DNA of 64,000 nucleotides. Source: Plecoglossus altivelis. Lineage: Eukaryota; Chordata; Actinopteri; Osmeriformes; Plecoglossidae. Position 1 is the stretch's first letter. Each line of letters starts with the position of its first letter. The stretch is taken from contig BROE01000007.1 of assembly GCA_036571765.1 (NCBI GenBank), positions 11,906,134-11,970,133 of the forward strand, in the 5' to 3' direction. Positions 44,801-59,213 of this stretch are shown piece after piece. The translations under genes were made by a program, and so were the position numbers. The notes beneath the pieces were generated by a model. It was not told where the DNA came from and made no database searches. It was given only the letters and a program-made list of their open reading frames with translations.

Positions 44801-47800
44801 CCCCCAAGACCGAATAATGTCGGCATGCATGGATCCTACAGACTGGTTTCCATAGGGATCACACTCAACACGTTTCTGAATGGTCCTTACTAGTCTGTTA
44901 AACTCAGTAGGGTATAGCCATTAAGGGCCCCGTAAGACCCCTAGCTGTTCACATGCTGGATCACCATCACATCAGTGCAGATTCCACTGGGCTACAGTTG
45001 GAATGACCGGAACCCTTCAATATCCTTCATTGGGAAATGCTCTCAAACACTGGTGTGTTGGCAGCCACCTGCATGTTTGTGTGTGTATACCTACATCAGC
45101 TGACATGGAGTTTCTACACAAAACCAATGAAGTCCTTTCCGCCAGGGAGTCTATTAATAGGGGTGCTTCTTTTGGAATGGCCTCATTGAAGGTTCTTTAA
45201 AAAAACATCTTTATCGTTGGCAGTAAGGATGCAGTATTTGAAATGTGCCCAGAGCAATATAGATGGGTCCCAGTCAGACACATCTATGTGAGGTGAGACT
45301 GACTTGTATTCTTCATGTATAGTTCAGCCACTCAATATTGCTATTTATACAGACTTTTAGTTGGGTGGGAAAGGCATCTCCATGGTAACCTGAATGCGTG
45401 GGCTCGTTTGTGGTAGTGTTGGCTGTGTTGCTGACTAGAGAGGGAAACCCTATTTTTAAGAAGAGCACTGTGTACTGACTCTACTGGTTACCACCCTAGT
45501 AATTTTCGTATTTAATTTGGTCTCAAATTAGTCTATGACTTAAGCCAAAGGTTCTACGCGGCAATTACCCTTCCATTTTAGCACAGGAATTGTATCGGCT
45601 ATAATTGTCGCAATCATCTGTGAAATACACTAACTACTGTACGTCGGTCGGTTCGTATTGCGGTGACATTGTAGAGCCATTCATAAACATTTATGGCGTT
45701 CGTTTCAGCTGGCTGTACGCTAACCTATAGCGCGACCAGTTAGTTGTTGAGTAATAGCTTTTTTTGGAGAAGTGTTAAAGGCATTGTTTTGCCTATAAGC
45801 AAGACTTGGCAACCAAAATGTTCTACGTAAGCATGCACCACTGGCAGCTTAACTAACTACATCGTTAATTGTGTCTTGCCTCACGCAGCACAGGTCTATT
45901 ATTGACTTGGTTTATGGGCTCCAAGGGCCCCTCATTAGATTTAGTCTAACTAGCAGAATGTCAGTCAGTACCTGTTATTCCAGCCATTATTCTCAAGCAT
46001 GGTGTAAAAGTACATCAGAGCTCGCTCACTAGTGACTGCTGTACACCTTCGCAACAGGCATGTATTTTATGTCCAATAAATGTAGCCAGTGGCATATAGA
46101 AGGTCAAAAACACGCACATTTCAGGCTTCGTTAGTGAAGCTCATGCAATGGAAATAGGCTTTAATATCGCAAAGAGATATTGCTTGTTTCAAGGCTGTCA
46201 CCATGGCCAGTTCCATCGTTTCACATGGCCTGATGCTTATTGAACCTGGGGAAATGTTGACGCGGAGACAAGATCGGCCCGCAGTCTTGTTGTGTTCTTT
46301 TTTATGTTCTGTCATGAATAGGCTGATGGTGACTTCTCGAATGGCCTCTTTTCCCCCCCAGACCATGCAAGCGGCGCGATGCCCGACCGACGAGCTGTCG
46401 CTCACCAACTGTGCCGTCGTGAGCGAGAAGGGACCACCGTTTGAAACGTGAGTGCATTCTGAAGTGTGTTTGCATGTTTGCATGCGCACGTGCGGATGTG
46501 CCTACGGTCTACGTGGACCCTCCGTCACATCCCTGTGGACTTCAAAGGATGTTGTGATCCTTGTGGATCACAGGGGCTGGGCTCCACCCACAGTCCCAGA
46601 AGCCCCCAGGGGCGTCCCTCTCTGAAGCCCTATCCTCCGTCACATGACCCGGGTTTCCTCAGCTCGGGCCAGGATGCAACTGTCCCTCTGGAGGAGCGGC
46701 ACTCGAATGAAACAGCGTGAACACAACTCTGTCACATGGGAAAGGAACCACGTGATAACCCAGGCTTTAAAGTGTGTGTGTGTGTGTTATGTTGTGTGTG
46801 TGTTATGTTGTGTGTGTGTTATGTTGTGTGTGTGTTATGTTGTGTGACGTCTGGAGAGAAGCGGCAGGTGGAAGTGTCGTTTCATGGCTGGTTTGCTCCA
46901 AAGTTTGACTAAGAGTGTCGTACTGCGACAAGAGAAGAGAACTTTGTCTGGCCTAGTTTCCTGCATTTCTCTGGAGGGGTGAAGGACTTGTTTATGAACT
47001 GCTGTCACTTGTCACAGCTTGATCTGTCAGACGCACACGCACGCACACACACACAAACATCTTGACATATTCCATCTTTTACCACAGTTTTCTACATTTT
47101 CCATCGCTCGATGTCTATTTATAACATCTCACCATGCATCCTATCAACAAACTGAAGTCAAGTGAACACAAGGCGTCTGACGGCGTCTAATTGCCTGTTC
47201 CCCACATTTCTTAATAAAAATAAAGACGTCTTTAAGACATCTCTTGAATCATTCTGTTTTCATCTTCTTTCTTCTCAGGCATGTGACCGTGAGAACCATG
47301 CCCACCCACAAGTATGTGTTCACACTGAAGACCCACCACAGTGTGGATCCAGGGACCATAGCCTTCAGCCTCCCCCAGGTACAGTGCCAGTCGTCTGGGC
47401 CCGGCCAGGGGTGGCCAGCCTGGGAACCTCAAGAGGCACCACTGTGTTCACGCTCTGTCTCTTCAGCAGGACTAACCAGGAGATCACATCATAACAATAT
47501 TTTGCTTTGTTTGCATCGTGTAGCTACTGATCCCGTAGTGCCGATGTTTTTTAACTTGCGCCCGACTCGAAACTAAAATGAGGGAGGACGTCCCTAGTTT
47601 TTACATGACGTATATGCAATTGTTTCACATTCATAGAAAGCAGTAACCATCTAAGACCCTTGTAATCAAGCCACTAAGTTTGTATCTTTTCTGAAACTGT
47701 TTGCTTAGTTCAACTGTAACTGTAAGCCCTTCGGTTTTGTCAGTTCAACGTTCCTGCAAAGCGTTGCTGTGCGCTCTTTCCCCATTAACATTGTCTTGGT

Positions 47801-49496
47801 CTTTTCCCTTCTCAAGCTGTGATCTCTCACTGTCTTCAAAGCTGCCTTGTTACTGCGCCACCTCGCATGCGCCTTCTCTTCTGTCTGTTTCCATGTCTCA
47901 CTGCTTTTGACCTTTGACCTTGCCTGTCTCTACCTGCTCTCCTTCTTCTGGGCCGTGAACTTGGCAGGCTCCGTGGCCCACAGGTACCACTGTAACTTCC
48001 TTAACAGGATCTTATTTCACCGCGGGGCCAAAAATACAGTCGTAGGAAACTGCACCAGGACAAACAGAAAAGCTGTTTTAGGATCCGTTTAGATGGGACG
48101 GGAATATTGGTCGTTGGCAAGACGCGTTGTGAAATAAGATCTGTCTACAGAGGAAGGTTACATCACTGTCTCGTCGGGTTGCCCAACTTGTGAACAGAAT
48201 GTGTTGATTTTGAATGTAGGTAAAATGTGTTGTGTCTTAGATTAATCTGGGGGGTTTTTTTCTGTCGAGCCCATTTTTCTATCTCTACTTGGTTGCCGGG
48301 TAACTAGAGATCCCATGAACAGCCAAGTCCCTGCTTGTCCATTGCCTTTGAATCTTAGCACAACTCAATACATAGATGATGTGGGATTGAGTTTAACAAA
48401 AGGTATATTTACTTTACAGAGGAAATGGGCGGGGCTCTCCCTCGGTCAGAACGTCGAAGGTAAGATTGAAGCTCCTCAAAGCACAAGCCTTGCAAACATC
48501 AAAGGGGCTCGGATTTTTGTACAAATCAAGCAGTCTTTCAGCACAAAATTAGCTTTTTTTATTGTTGTCACATGTTTGTCCTGGTCAAAGCCTTAGATGA
48601 GTTATCAGTGAAGCCCAGGTGGGCAGCCTCTGCATGTCTCCAACATGAAGTATGAGTCTATATCAGACTGGCTCACTTCTCAGGGACTACATGCTTTCAA
48701 ATCTTTCTCTTCCAACAACCCCTGATTCACAGGAATGGGTCGTTATTATTTTTTAGCTCCTAGAAGATGGGATATATTGTGTGTGTGTGTGGTGTGTTTG
48801 CATGCGTGCGTATGGTGTGTATATGTGTGTGTGTGTGTGGTGCGTGTGGTGTTTGTGTGTGTGTGTGTGGGCTTGAGGACACCTCAGCTTCCTCAAAAAT
48901 GGAGCCTTGCAAGTCGTCCCTTTGAAGTGACTGAGCAGACCCACAGTAATGCATCCCTGTGTAACACATGACCAGCATCACAAGCACACAGGCCACCGTC
49001 TGTAGGTGGCTCCTTGTTCATGACAGAAACATGACTTCAGTCAGACGCCCCCGCTTCCTAGGAGCGCAAAACACACGTCTTTATGTCCCCTTATCAAAGG
49101 GCATGCGTCTGTCATCCTTAGCTAGGACGCTCTAACAAGCAAGCCGACTGCATCGTGCTGCTGAATATACAGGAGGTTGGTGAGGATGTTACTGTTGGTT
49201 GTTGGTGCACCACACCCAACATGGATCTCGCTGGACTGGATATTTGGCAGATTTACATAAAGGTGTCTGAAACACTAACTGCAGTATTTCCCCTTTTTGG
49301 GTGGCAGCCTGCCACTATGAAAAATGTACCACCTATTTTACTGTTTAACACAGCAAAACAATGCAATTAAATGTCGATCCGCACACAACTTCAGTCAGCC
49401 CCTTCCTGTCCCGCCAATGTGCTCGCTTGCTCGCTCTCTTTCTCTGTCTCTCTGTCTCTGTCTCTCTCGCTCTCTCTCTCGCTCTCTCTCTCTGTC

Positions 49497-49538
<42 letters not shown>

Positions 49539-49589
49539 TCTCTCTCTCTCTGTCTCGATCTCTTTCTCTCTGTCTCACTCTTTCTCTCG

Positions 49590-49621
<32 letters not shown>

Positions 49622-51809
49622 TTCATATTTCAATGGGTTTTTACCCCAAAATATCTAGCAATAAAAATGCGTTGTTCATTTCATGACATCTGCCTAGGAA
49701 CTTACCCCTGCGTAATGTTCTATAAGAACTGAGATTACTCTACAAAGGATCAAGAGATTAAAAGCATTTGGGAGAAAGTAGGGAAAGAGAGAGTGGTTTA
49801 GAAAAAGCTGAGTGCTCATCCTGGATTCACCTGATTCATTCATACGTAAGCTGGGTTGAGATGACTCATTCATTCATTCAGTTCATTTAGTACATACAGC
49901 ATTATTAGAGACTTTCGGAGGAAAGCTGTCTTACATTGTGCTCATTGAGCTTTTACCCAAAGTGACAAACAAAGGCACTCTGAAAGTCATTCAGCAGATC
50001 AAGGATCAGTTATGTACAGTTACCAAAGTACTGTTCTAATGTTTCCATTTCTCCTCCAGTCACCAACTACAAATTTGACAAGTCCAAGCAGTGTGTGGGC
50101 ATAATGACGGTGGAAATCGACTTCCTGCAGAAGAAGAACGTGGACAGCAACCCCTACGACTCAGACAAGATGGCTGCCGAGTTCATTCAGCATTTCAACA
50201 GCCAGGCCTTCACTACTGGCCAGCAGGTACTACAGGGTGGAGTAGAGAAGAGAGGTGGAAGAGGAGGAAGGTTTCCGACTCAGTCATGGTCTGTCATTTC
50301 TCGTTATTAAACTGATCTTTTCTGTGCATCTCTCTCTCTCTCTTTCTCTTTCTCTCTCTCTCTTTCTGTCTCTGTCTTTCTCTGTCTCTGTCTCTCTCTT
50401 TCTCTCTCTGTCTCTCTCTCTGTCTCTGACTCTCTCTCTCTGTTTCTCTCTCTCTGTCTCTCTCGGTCTCTCTCTTTTGGTCTCTCTGTCTCTCTCTCTC
50501 TCTGTCTCTCTCTGTCCCTGTCCTTGTCTTCCCAGCTGGTGTTTAGTTTCTGTGACAAGCTGTTTGGGTTAGTTATAAAAGACATGGAGGCCATGGATAC
50601 TAGCATCCTCAAAGGAGAGCAGTCCTCTGGCAAGAAGCAGAAGGTACTGGAACAAACCACTGCCTCTTCAACCTGACATTCATTTAGCTACACACACCTG
50701 AGATCCCTGACTTCCTGTTGATAAGGGTTACACTTGTAGCCTGCAGTTTGCTTTAAAAGCCAGTTCTGCAAGAACCAATTAGCTTCCACAGGTTCCTTCT
50801 CTTATCGTCATGACTCGTGTTCTTTCTTGCAGATCGAGATTGGTCTGTTGCTGGGCAACAGTCAGGTCATTTTTGAGAAATCCGAGAGCTCATCTCTTAC
50901 TCTGGTTGGTGAGTGGCACATACATCCCCCTTCATGCTGGCACACACACACACACACACACATGCGCGCACACGCACACACACGGAGGCTAGAACATATT
51001 GATAGACTTAATCTAGTTAGTCTCAATCCATTACATGACATGAAAGCACATCAGACAGACTGCTGCTTCCCATGCATGAGTGACAGAGTAGAGTAGCACC
51101 AGCTACAGAGGACAGATATGTTAAGTGATTAGGCCAGACATGGGGGTAATGAACCATAGCCAATGTGTTCACAATCCACAGCCAAGTGGGATAAATAGGT
51201 TCTTGATTTTTGCCGGGTACCTGCTAAAACCACAAGGGGGCAGTATACCCAAGCTGCAGTTTCTTCTCAGCTCTGGATGGACTGGAATAGGAAACTGACA
51301 CAGCCCAACTTCAAGCCCTCATTAAGTATAGTGTTGAGCTGTCTGTTTTTACCATGGTTTAATGTACCTGATGCACGAGTACTTAAGTACAAAAAACATT
51401 CCTCAGCATCATATTCATTTCCTCCTGTTCCAGTCCTGATTGTGCATCTGTGTGTTTGTCCCCATGTGTCTCCTGCAGGGAAGGCCAGGACGAGAGAGTC
51501 ACGCCAGTCTATCATCAGTCCAGACTGGAACTTTGAGAGGATGGGCATCGGTGGGCTGGACAGGGAGTTCTCTGACATCTTCCGCCGTGCCTTCGCCTCC
51601 AGAGTCTTCCCTCCTGATATAGTGGAGCAGATGGGTGAGCTCTCCTCTTACTTTCTTTCCTTCTTTCCGTCAGTCTCTCTCATTCTCTCTCTCTCTCATA
51701 CTTTTCATTTCCTCCTACTGTCTATCTTTCTATCTTTCTCATGCCTTTTCTATGGGTTCTCTCCTTCTTTTTCTCTCCCACACAGAAACTTTCTTTCTCA
51801 GACTCGTTG

Positions 51810-51876
<67 letters not shown>

Positions 51877-53825
51877 CTCCCCCTCTTTCCCACTCCCCTC
51901 TCTGAATCTCCTAATATTCCCCCCCCTCTTTCTAACTAATCTTTCCTACTTTCCTCCTCTGTCTTTTTATAGCTCGTGCTGTGAGTTCTTCTGCCACCAC
52001 ATCCCTCTCTAACCGCCTCTCAAGGCCTTGGGCCTGGGTTCCAGCTCGCTATGGGCTAGCTGGACTGGCCCGTCCGCTAGTGGTGGAGGGGAGGGGGGGG
52101 GAGATGAAGGCTGCGCGCCAACACAAATCACTCAATCAGTCTGTGGAGCACCACGGAACGAACAAGAGTCCCTGTGTCCAAATGGCATTAAAACTGAGAG
52201 CAACACTAAGACGCTGAATTGAAACCTTTCAAGGGGGGGAGGGGGGGGAGGGAGGGGGAGAGGGGGGCCTCCTCCTCCTCCTCCTCCTCCTAATGGTAGC
52301 ATAATGCTGGTGTCAGGCTCCTTGTGCGTCCGCGTCGTGCTGTCGTCCTATGAGTTATGACGCTGGCCAGCCCCAGCTGAACAGGCCTAGCAAACACTCT
52401 GACATAGTTGTTTGACACGTCTCAGATTGCGCTCCTGATTCCCCTCAGCTGAAGGACAGCTTCTAGACACACCAGTCAGGTGTTGAAGCTCGCAGACAAA
52501 GGCGGTCATGCTGGCCAACGCGCGTGCACACGCGTCCGTGCAGGCGGCCCCTCTTACCCTCCCCTCCCACCACCCCCTGGCCAAGCCTCGTGGCGTCCAG
52601 CCTGCGAGGTGACCTTTAGATGGGCGTCCGGGTGCAGGAGTGTGGCCCTGGCCGTGACCAGCTGGCTGGTATAATGAGATGGCGAGCCCTGATAGAGGGG
52701 AGGGAAAGGTGAGGGTGTAATTGGCCAGAGAGGGGGGAGCGCTGGCGATGACAGGCAGAGTCAGGAGTGTGTGTGTCTGTGTGTGTGTCTGTTTGTGTGT
52801 GTCTGTGTGTCTCTGTGTGAGTGTGTGTGTGTCTCTGTGTGTGTGTGTCTCTGTGTGTGTCTCTCTGTGTGTGTGTGTGTGTGTCTCTGTGTGTGTGTGT
52901 CTGTGTGTGTGTGTGTGTGTGTGTTATTGGACCCATCTTCATCTGGGAATGTCAGTGGGAGACTTTCTTTGGATCTGTGTGTTTGGGATCAGAGTGTGTG
53001 CGTCCTTTAAGGGTGTGGTGGGACAGCATGGGCCCCTCTCCTTCCCAGCAGGAGGCTTAACCTGCAGCCCTCAACCCAGGGGCCAGGGGCCACTGCCCCT
53101 CAGGAGCCCTCAAGCTGGGGGCCACTGCCCTGCAGGGCCACATGGCGGCTCTGATGCTTATCTGGGGCCTCAATAAAGTCTGGACTAAATGTCATTAAGC
53201 AGGTGCAATAAGCCGTGAGGGTCATGCTCTCTGGTCTTCAGTCTAGACCCCAGGTACCTCTTCATATCCAGACTCCACCTTCACAGACAGCTTGGTTACT
53301 GGTGCCCGTATACCACTGATCTAGAAACAGATCTTAAGTTACCTGTAGAGATGTCATATCTCCATGCGTCTTTTGTTTCTTAACAGTTGAATGACTCTCT
53401 TCCACTATTGAACGCCGATGACATTTCTCTGTAGTGACGGCCATTGAGCTGAGGTGTCTGTGGTGTGTGTGGTGTGGCAGGGTGTAAGCACGTGAAGGGG
53501 ATCCTGCTGTTCGGACCCCCTGGCTGTGGAAAGACCCTGATGGCCCGGCAGATCGGGAAGATGCTCAACGCCCGCGAGCCCAAGATCGTCAACGGCCCTG
53601 AGATCCTCAACAAGTACGTGGGCGAGTCAGAGGCCAACATCAGGAAGCTGTTTGCTGATGCAGAAGAAGAGCAGAAGAGGGTGAGTGGGGATGCGATACA
53701 CACACACACACACACAACCACAGACACACACACACACAACCACAGACACACACACACACACACAACCACAGACACACACACACACACACACACAACCACA
53801 GACACACACACACACACAACCACAG

Positions 53826-53857
<32 letters not shown>

Positions 53858-55650
53858 ATACAACCACAGACACACAACCACATCCACACACTACCATACT
53901 CCCACACACATACTCATACACACACACACACACACACAACCACAGACGCACAGACAACCACATCCACACACTACCATACTCGCACACACATACTCATACA
54001 CATACACACACACACAACCATACTCACATACACACGCACACAAACTCATATACACACACACATTCACGCATACTCACAACCATACTCACACACACACACA
54101 CCCACAACTATACTCACTTACACACACACAACCATACACACATAGCCATACCCACACACAGTCTGCCTCAGTTGTATGTGCTGGCACAACTAGGTACTTA
54201 TTAGATTAAAGTCCACCAATTCTGTCCACACATTCCCAAATGGAGCCAACTTGTTGTCCAAGACACCAAACACAGATAAGCATCACACACGAATCCCAGC
54301 AGAGAAGCTCATTTCTCCACTGGAGGATTGATTTGCCCTTTAGTAGACATATTTCTAATAACTGTGCTCAAGTTCCCTGTGTTCCCGGTAGCGACGAGGC
54401 AGAGGTTGGGGGGGTGGGGGTAAGGAGGGCAGGCGGGGGTAAGGGGGGCGGGCGGGGTAGGGCTTGTGTATTGAGCTGCAGTAACAGTGTGACAGTGACT
54501 GGCTCACTCCTCACCTGCTAATGAGGGGCTGGGTTATCTCTGACCCTCCCCCCCATGTCCCCATCACCCTGCAGCCCCCTGCCCTCCACCCAGCTCCCCT
54601 CTGAACCAGCACCAGCTCAGCCCCACACCTGCTTTAAATGCTACGTCTGGAGCCTGACAGGGCCAGAGATGGACTGATAACCCCCCAGCCTGCTCTCCCT
54701 CTACCTCTCTCCTCCTCTCCCTTTCCTCCTCTCCTCATCTCCCTTTCCTCCTCTCCTCCTCTCTCTTTCCTCCTCCCCTCCTCTCTCTTTCCTCCTCCCC
54801 TCCTCTCTCTTTCCTCCTCCCCTCCTTTCTCTTTCCTCCTCTTCTGCTCTCTCTCCTCCTCTCCTCCTTTCTCTTTCCTCCTCTCCGTCTCTCTCTTTCC
54901 TCCTCTCCTCCTCTCCCGTTCCTCCTCTCCTGCTCTCCCTTTCCTCCTCTCCTCCTCTCTCTTTCCTCCCCTCCTCTCTCTTTCCTCCTCTCTTTCTCTT
55001 ACCCTGTCTCTCTCTCTGACCCTTTCTCTGACTCTCACTCTCTCTCCCTGTCTCTTCCCCTCTCTCCCTGTCTCTCCCCCTCTCTCTCTTCATCTCTCCC
55101 TCTCTCTTCCCCTCTCCCTCTCTCCTTCTGTCTCTCTCTCTCTCTCCCTTCCCCTCTCTCCCTCTCTTGGGGAGGAATGAAAGGCATTGTGACACCATCT
55201 ACTTCAGTCCCCCCCCGCCCAGTCTCCCCTGGCCATCGTTCCTGGGGAAACGTTGAAATGGTGAAAGTGTTGATGGTAGTTACCCTGTCCTCCCATCAGC
55301 TGTCAGGCCCCCCATGTCCCTGAGTCAGCAGAATGGCAGCTTTGGGAATCCGCCTTTGGTTTTATTTAGTCATCTTCTCGCCTTATTATTCTTACGCAAA
55401 CATGCTTGTTACCATGGGTAACACTCTGCATGTATGCGTGACTCTAACCCTCCCCCCCCTGGTGTTCCCCTTCCCTCTGCAGCTGGGGGCCAACAGCGGG
55501 CTGCACATCATCATCTTCGATGAGATCGACGCCATCTGTAAGCAGCGTGGCAGCATGGCGGGCAGCACCGGCGTGCACGACACCGTGGTCAACCAGCTGC
55601 TGTCCAAGATCGACGGGGTGGAGCAGCTCAACAACATCCTGGTCATTGGT

Positions 55651-55696
<46 letters not shown>

Positions 55697-57269
55697 TGGA
55701 TGACCTGGGTTTGGTGATGTACTGGAGGTTTGCTGCTGAAAGATCTAAGCTATGTTCCTATGTCTCTCTTTCCGTCTCTCTCTCTCCCCATCTCTTTCTC
55801 TCTCTCTCCATCTCTTTCTCTCTCTCTCCATCTCTTTCTCTCTCTCTCCATCTCTTTCTCTCTCTCTCCATCTCTTTCTCTCTCTCCATCTGTTCGTGTC
55901 TCTCTCAGGAATGACCAACAGGCCTGACCTGATAGACGAGGCCTTGTTGAGACCTGGCAGATTAGAAGTCAAGATGGAGATTGGTAAGAACCCATAGGCA
56001 GAAGTCCACTTCTTTACATCAACAGCACCAACACCACCAACCAAGGGAACCTGTGGTTCAGTTAAGAAGCTCCTTTAAGAGGAAGACACAGAGTGGTCCA
56101 GTGTAACCAGCTGGATAGCTAAGGGCCAAAAGCTCTCCTGTCCTGCCAACACTGTCAGCTAAACCCTTGGGAGCCTTGATGTTCAGGGTGTAACAGCTGT
56201 TCCGGGTCTTTCCACCCAGGGTTGCCTGACGAGAAGGGCCGTGTCCAGATCCTCAACATCCACACGGCCAAGATGCGTCAGTTCAACCTGCTGGGCAGCG
56301 ACGTGGACGTGAAGGAGCTGGCCGTGGAGACCAAGAACTTCAGCGGTGCTGAGCTGGAGGGCCTAGTCAGGGCCGCCCAGTCCTCTGCCATGAACAGACA
56401 CATCAAGGTCAGAGGTCACTGCACGGACGTTCTGGAACCGTCCGTGACGAGCGCAGCGCTGCTTCAGACTAGTGATGGGGAAAGACCCCCCTGTGTAGTA
56501 ACCTGTAGCTGCTTAGGTGAAAAGTATGGTGGAATGTTCCAGATGTTGTGATGCAGAGTTGCTTGGTAGCTCAGCCAGGGTCTGTGAGGCAGGGCAAGAC
56601 ACTGCACTCTGACAGGACACGTTCAGTTGGATGTTTATGAAAAGTCTGAGCTTCTATTAAATTTGAGCCCTTTTGTCACACTCTTTGTGTGTGTGCGCGC
56701 GCGCGTGCGCACTCGCAAGTGTTTTATCAGGTGTGCAGACTGGAACACACACAGACACACACACACAGATAAAGCGAGGTGCTGGTCTGTTAAGTGCTGT
56801 GCCCCACACACACTCACGCCCCATATTGGAGGGTGCTGAAATGCGATGGACAAGCCTCGTGCAGATGTTGGGTCGCCCTTCTTTCTCTCTCTCTCCCTCC
56901 CTCTTTCTCTCTCTGTCACATCACTCGTCCTCGCCCGTCCTCTCTCCCCCTGTCCTTCTCCCTCTCATCACCGCTCTCTCTCCCTCCCTCTCTGTCTGTC
57001 TGGCTGACCTTTCGGCTCTGTGAACACATTGTCTCACAGCAGATGGAGCAATCTGGCCACGTTTGGATGAGGCCCACGGCACCCAGTATCAGACCTGTTT
57101 GTCACAGAGTTCATCTCTCCAATTTCACATTTCTCTGCCGTGGAAAAATAAACTGGTGTCCGTGGCACTCTGTAATGCCTTATGCCAACGTGACTTTAAA
57201 GCTTGTGTGTGTCTGTGTGTGTGTGCGCGTGTGTGTGTGGCGTGTGTGTGTGTGGCGTGTGTGTGTGTG

Positions 57270-57310
<41 letters not shown>

Positions 57311-59180
57311 GTGAGTGTGTGTGTGGCGTGTGTGTGTGGTGTGGTGTGGTGTGTGGGTGCAGGCCAGTGCCACAGTCGAGGTGGACATGGAGAAGGCTGA
57401 AAAGCTTCAGGTTCGCAGACATGACTTCCTGGCCTCCCTCAACAACGACATCAAACCTGTAAGTGTCTGCCTCCCTCTGTCCTCCCATTCTCTCCCATAC
57501 CTATCCTAGTCAGGCACGGTAGGTGCAGTCGTATAACTCCTGTATTTATATAAGTATATGTCAGAAACCTTTTTGTTAACACTTCAATTGAAATGAACCT
57601 TGGTCTTTATTCATTTTTCTCTCTTTTCCTCTCCCTCCATTCCTCCATTTCTCCCTCCCTCTCTCCCTCCCTCTCTCCCTCCCTCCCTCCCTCCCTCTCC
57701 CAGGCGTTTGGTACCAACTCGGAGGACTACGCCAGCTACATCATGAACGACATCATTAAGTGGGGGGAGCCTGTGTCCCAGGTGATGGAGGACGGAGAGC
57801 TGCTGGTGCAGCAGACCAAGAACAGTGAACGCACCCCTCTGGTGTCAGTGCTGCTGGAAGGTAGGACACACACACACAGACACACACATAGCTATAGACA
57901 CACACACACAGCTACTGACATCAGCTACATGAACGGAGACGGGCAGGCAATTCCGCATTCATGCACACACGTCACAACATAGCTTACAGACACACACACA
58001 CAGGACTGGTGTGTCTCACACACACACATGCTTGCATGCACACACACTCATACGTACACACATATACACATAAACATACACACGCTCAGACACAGACACA
58101 CCACACACTCATAGAGCAGAGCACACACTACAACATGACAGCAGAACTACACATCCACATCGCATACACACACACACACACACCCACTACAACACACACA
58201 CACACACACAAACAACATGCATTCGGCCAGACATACCGACACACACACACAGACTACAGACACACACAGAGCAGACACACACAACACACAAAAGACACTA
58301 CAGACACACAACACACACAAGTTAAATCGCCCACCAGATTTGCACACACTACAGACGAGCACACACACAGCTACAGACCACCTACACCATCAGCAGCACA
58401 CAACACACAGAGCAGTAAAGCTGCTGACCATGCATGTTCTCCCAGGTCCTCCTAACAGTGGGAAGACAGCTCTGGCAGCCAAGATCTCTGAGGACTCCCA
58501 GTTCCCCTTCATCAAGATCTGCTCTCCAGACAAGATGATCGGCCACTCTGAGATAGCCAAGTGCCAGGCCATTAAAAAGGTTTGTGAAGATTCGTAGGTG
58601 TGACACACACACACAAGCACACATACACAACATTGAGCCGCACACATAGATACACACAGATAACTTGAACAAAAAAATCTCCTGACCAGAGTGTTCCGCC
58701 TCTTCCTGACAGATATTCGATGATGCCTACAAGTCCCAGCTGAGCTGTGTGGTTGTGGATGATATCGAGCGCTTGTTAGGTAAGATCCTCCGATCCCACC
58801 TGAGGGGCCCTCAGGCATAGGGCCATACAGAACCAGCCAGTGTGTCTTGAATGGTCCCTAGTGGAGGGTGAACATGTGCTACACACACACACAGCTACAG
58901 ACACACACACACAGCTACAGACACACACACACACACACACACAGCAACAGACACACACACACACAGCAACAGACACACACACACACAGAGCAGTAAAGCT
59001 GCTGACCATGCATGTTCTCCCAGGTCCTCCTAACAGTGGGAAGACAGCTCTGGCTGCCAAGATTTCCGAGGACTCTCAGTTCCCCTTCATCAAGATCTGC
59101 TCTCCAGACAAGATGATCGGCCACTCTGAGATAGCCAAGTGCCAGGCCATTAAAAAGGTTTGTGAAGATTCGTAGGTGTG

Positions 59181-59213
<33 letters not shown>

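Larger units (their letters stand above)
41851..46361 (+). other. NSF intron 1
   Basis: 4.5 kb. It contains a CTAG-rich cluster (42160-42250), the LINE insertion 42451-44190 with its 10-bp target-site duplication, and otherwise AT-rich sequence without a gene. Confidence 0.8.

Noticed and set aside
47960..47990. Possible NSF micro-exon GCTCCGTGGCCCACAG flanked by AG and GT
   Set aside because: Exons 3 and 4 already join in phase to SLPQ-RKWAGL as in other vertebrates; inserting 16 nt would shift the frame.
53465..54209. His/Thr-rich open frames after NSF exon 9
   Set aside because: The exon proper ends at 53680 with a GTGAGT donor; the rest is translated CA repeats.
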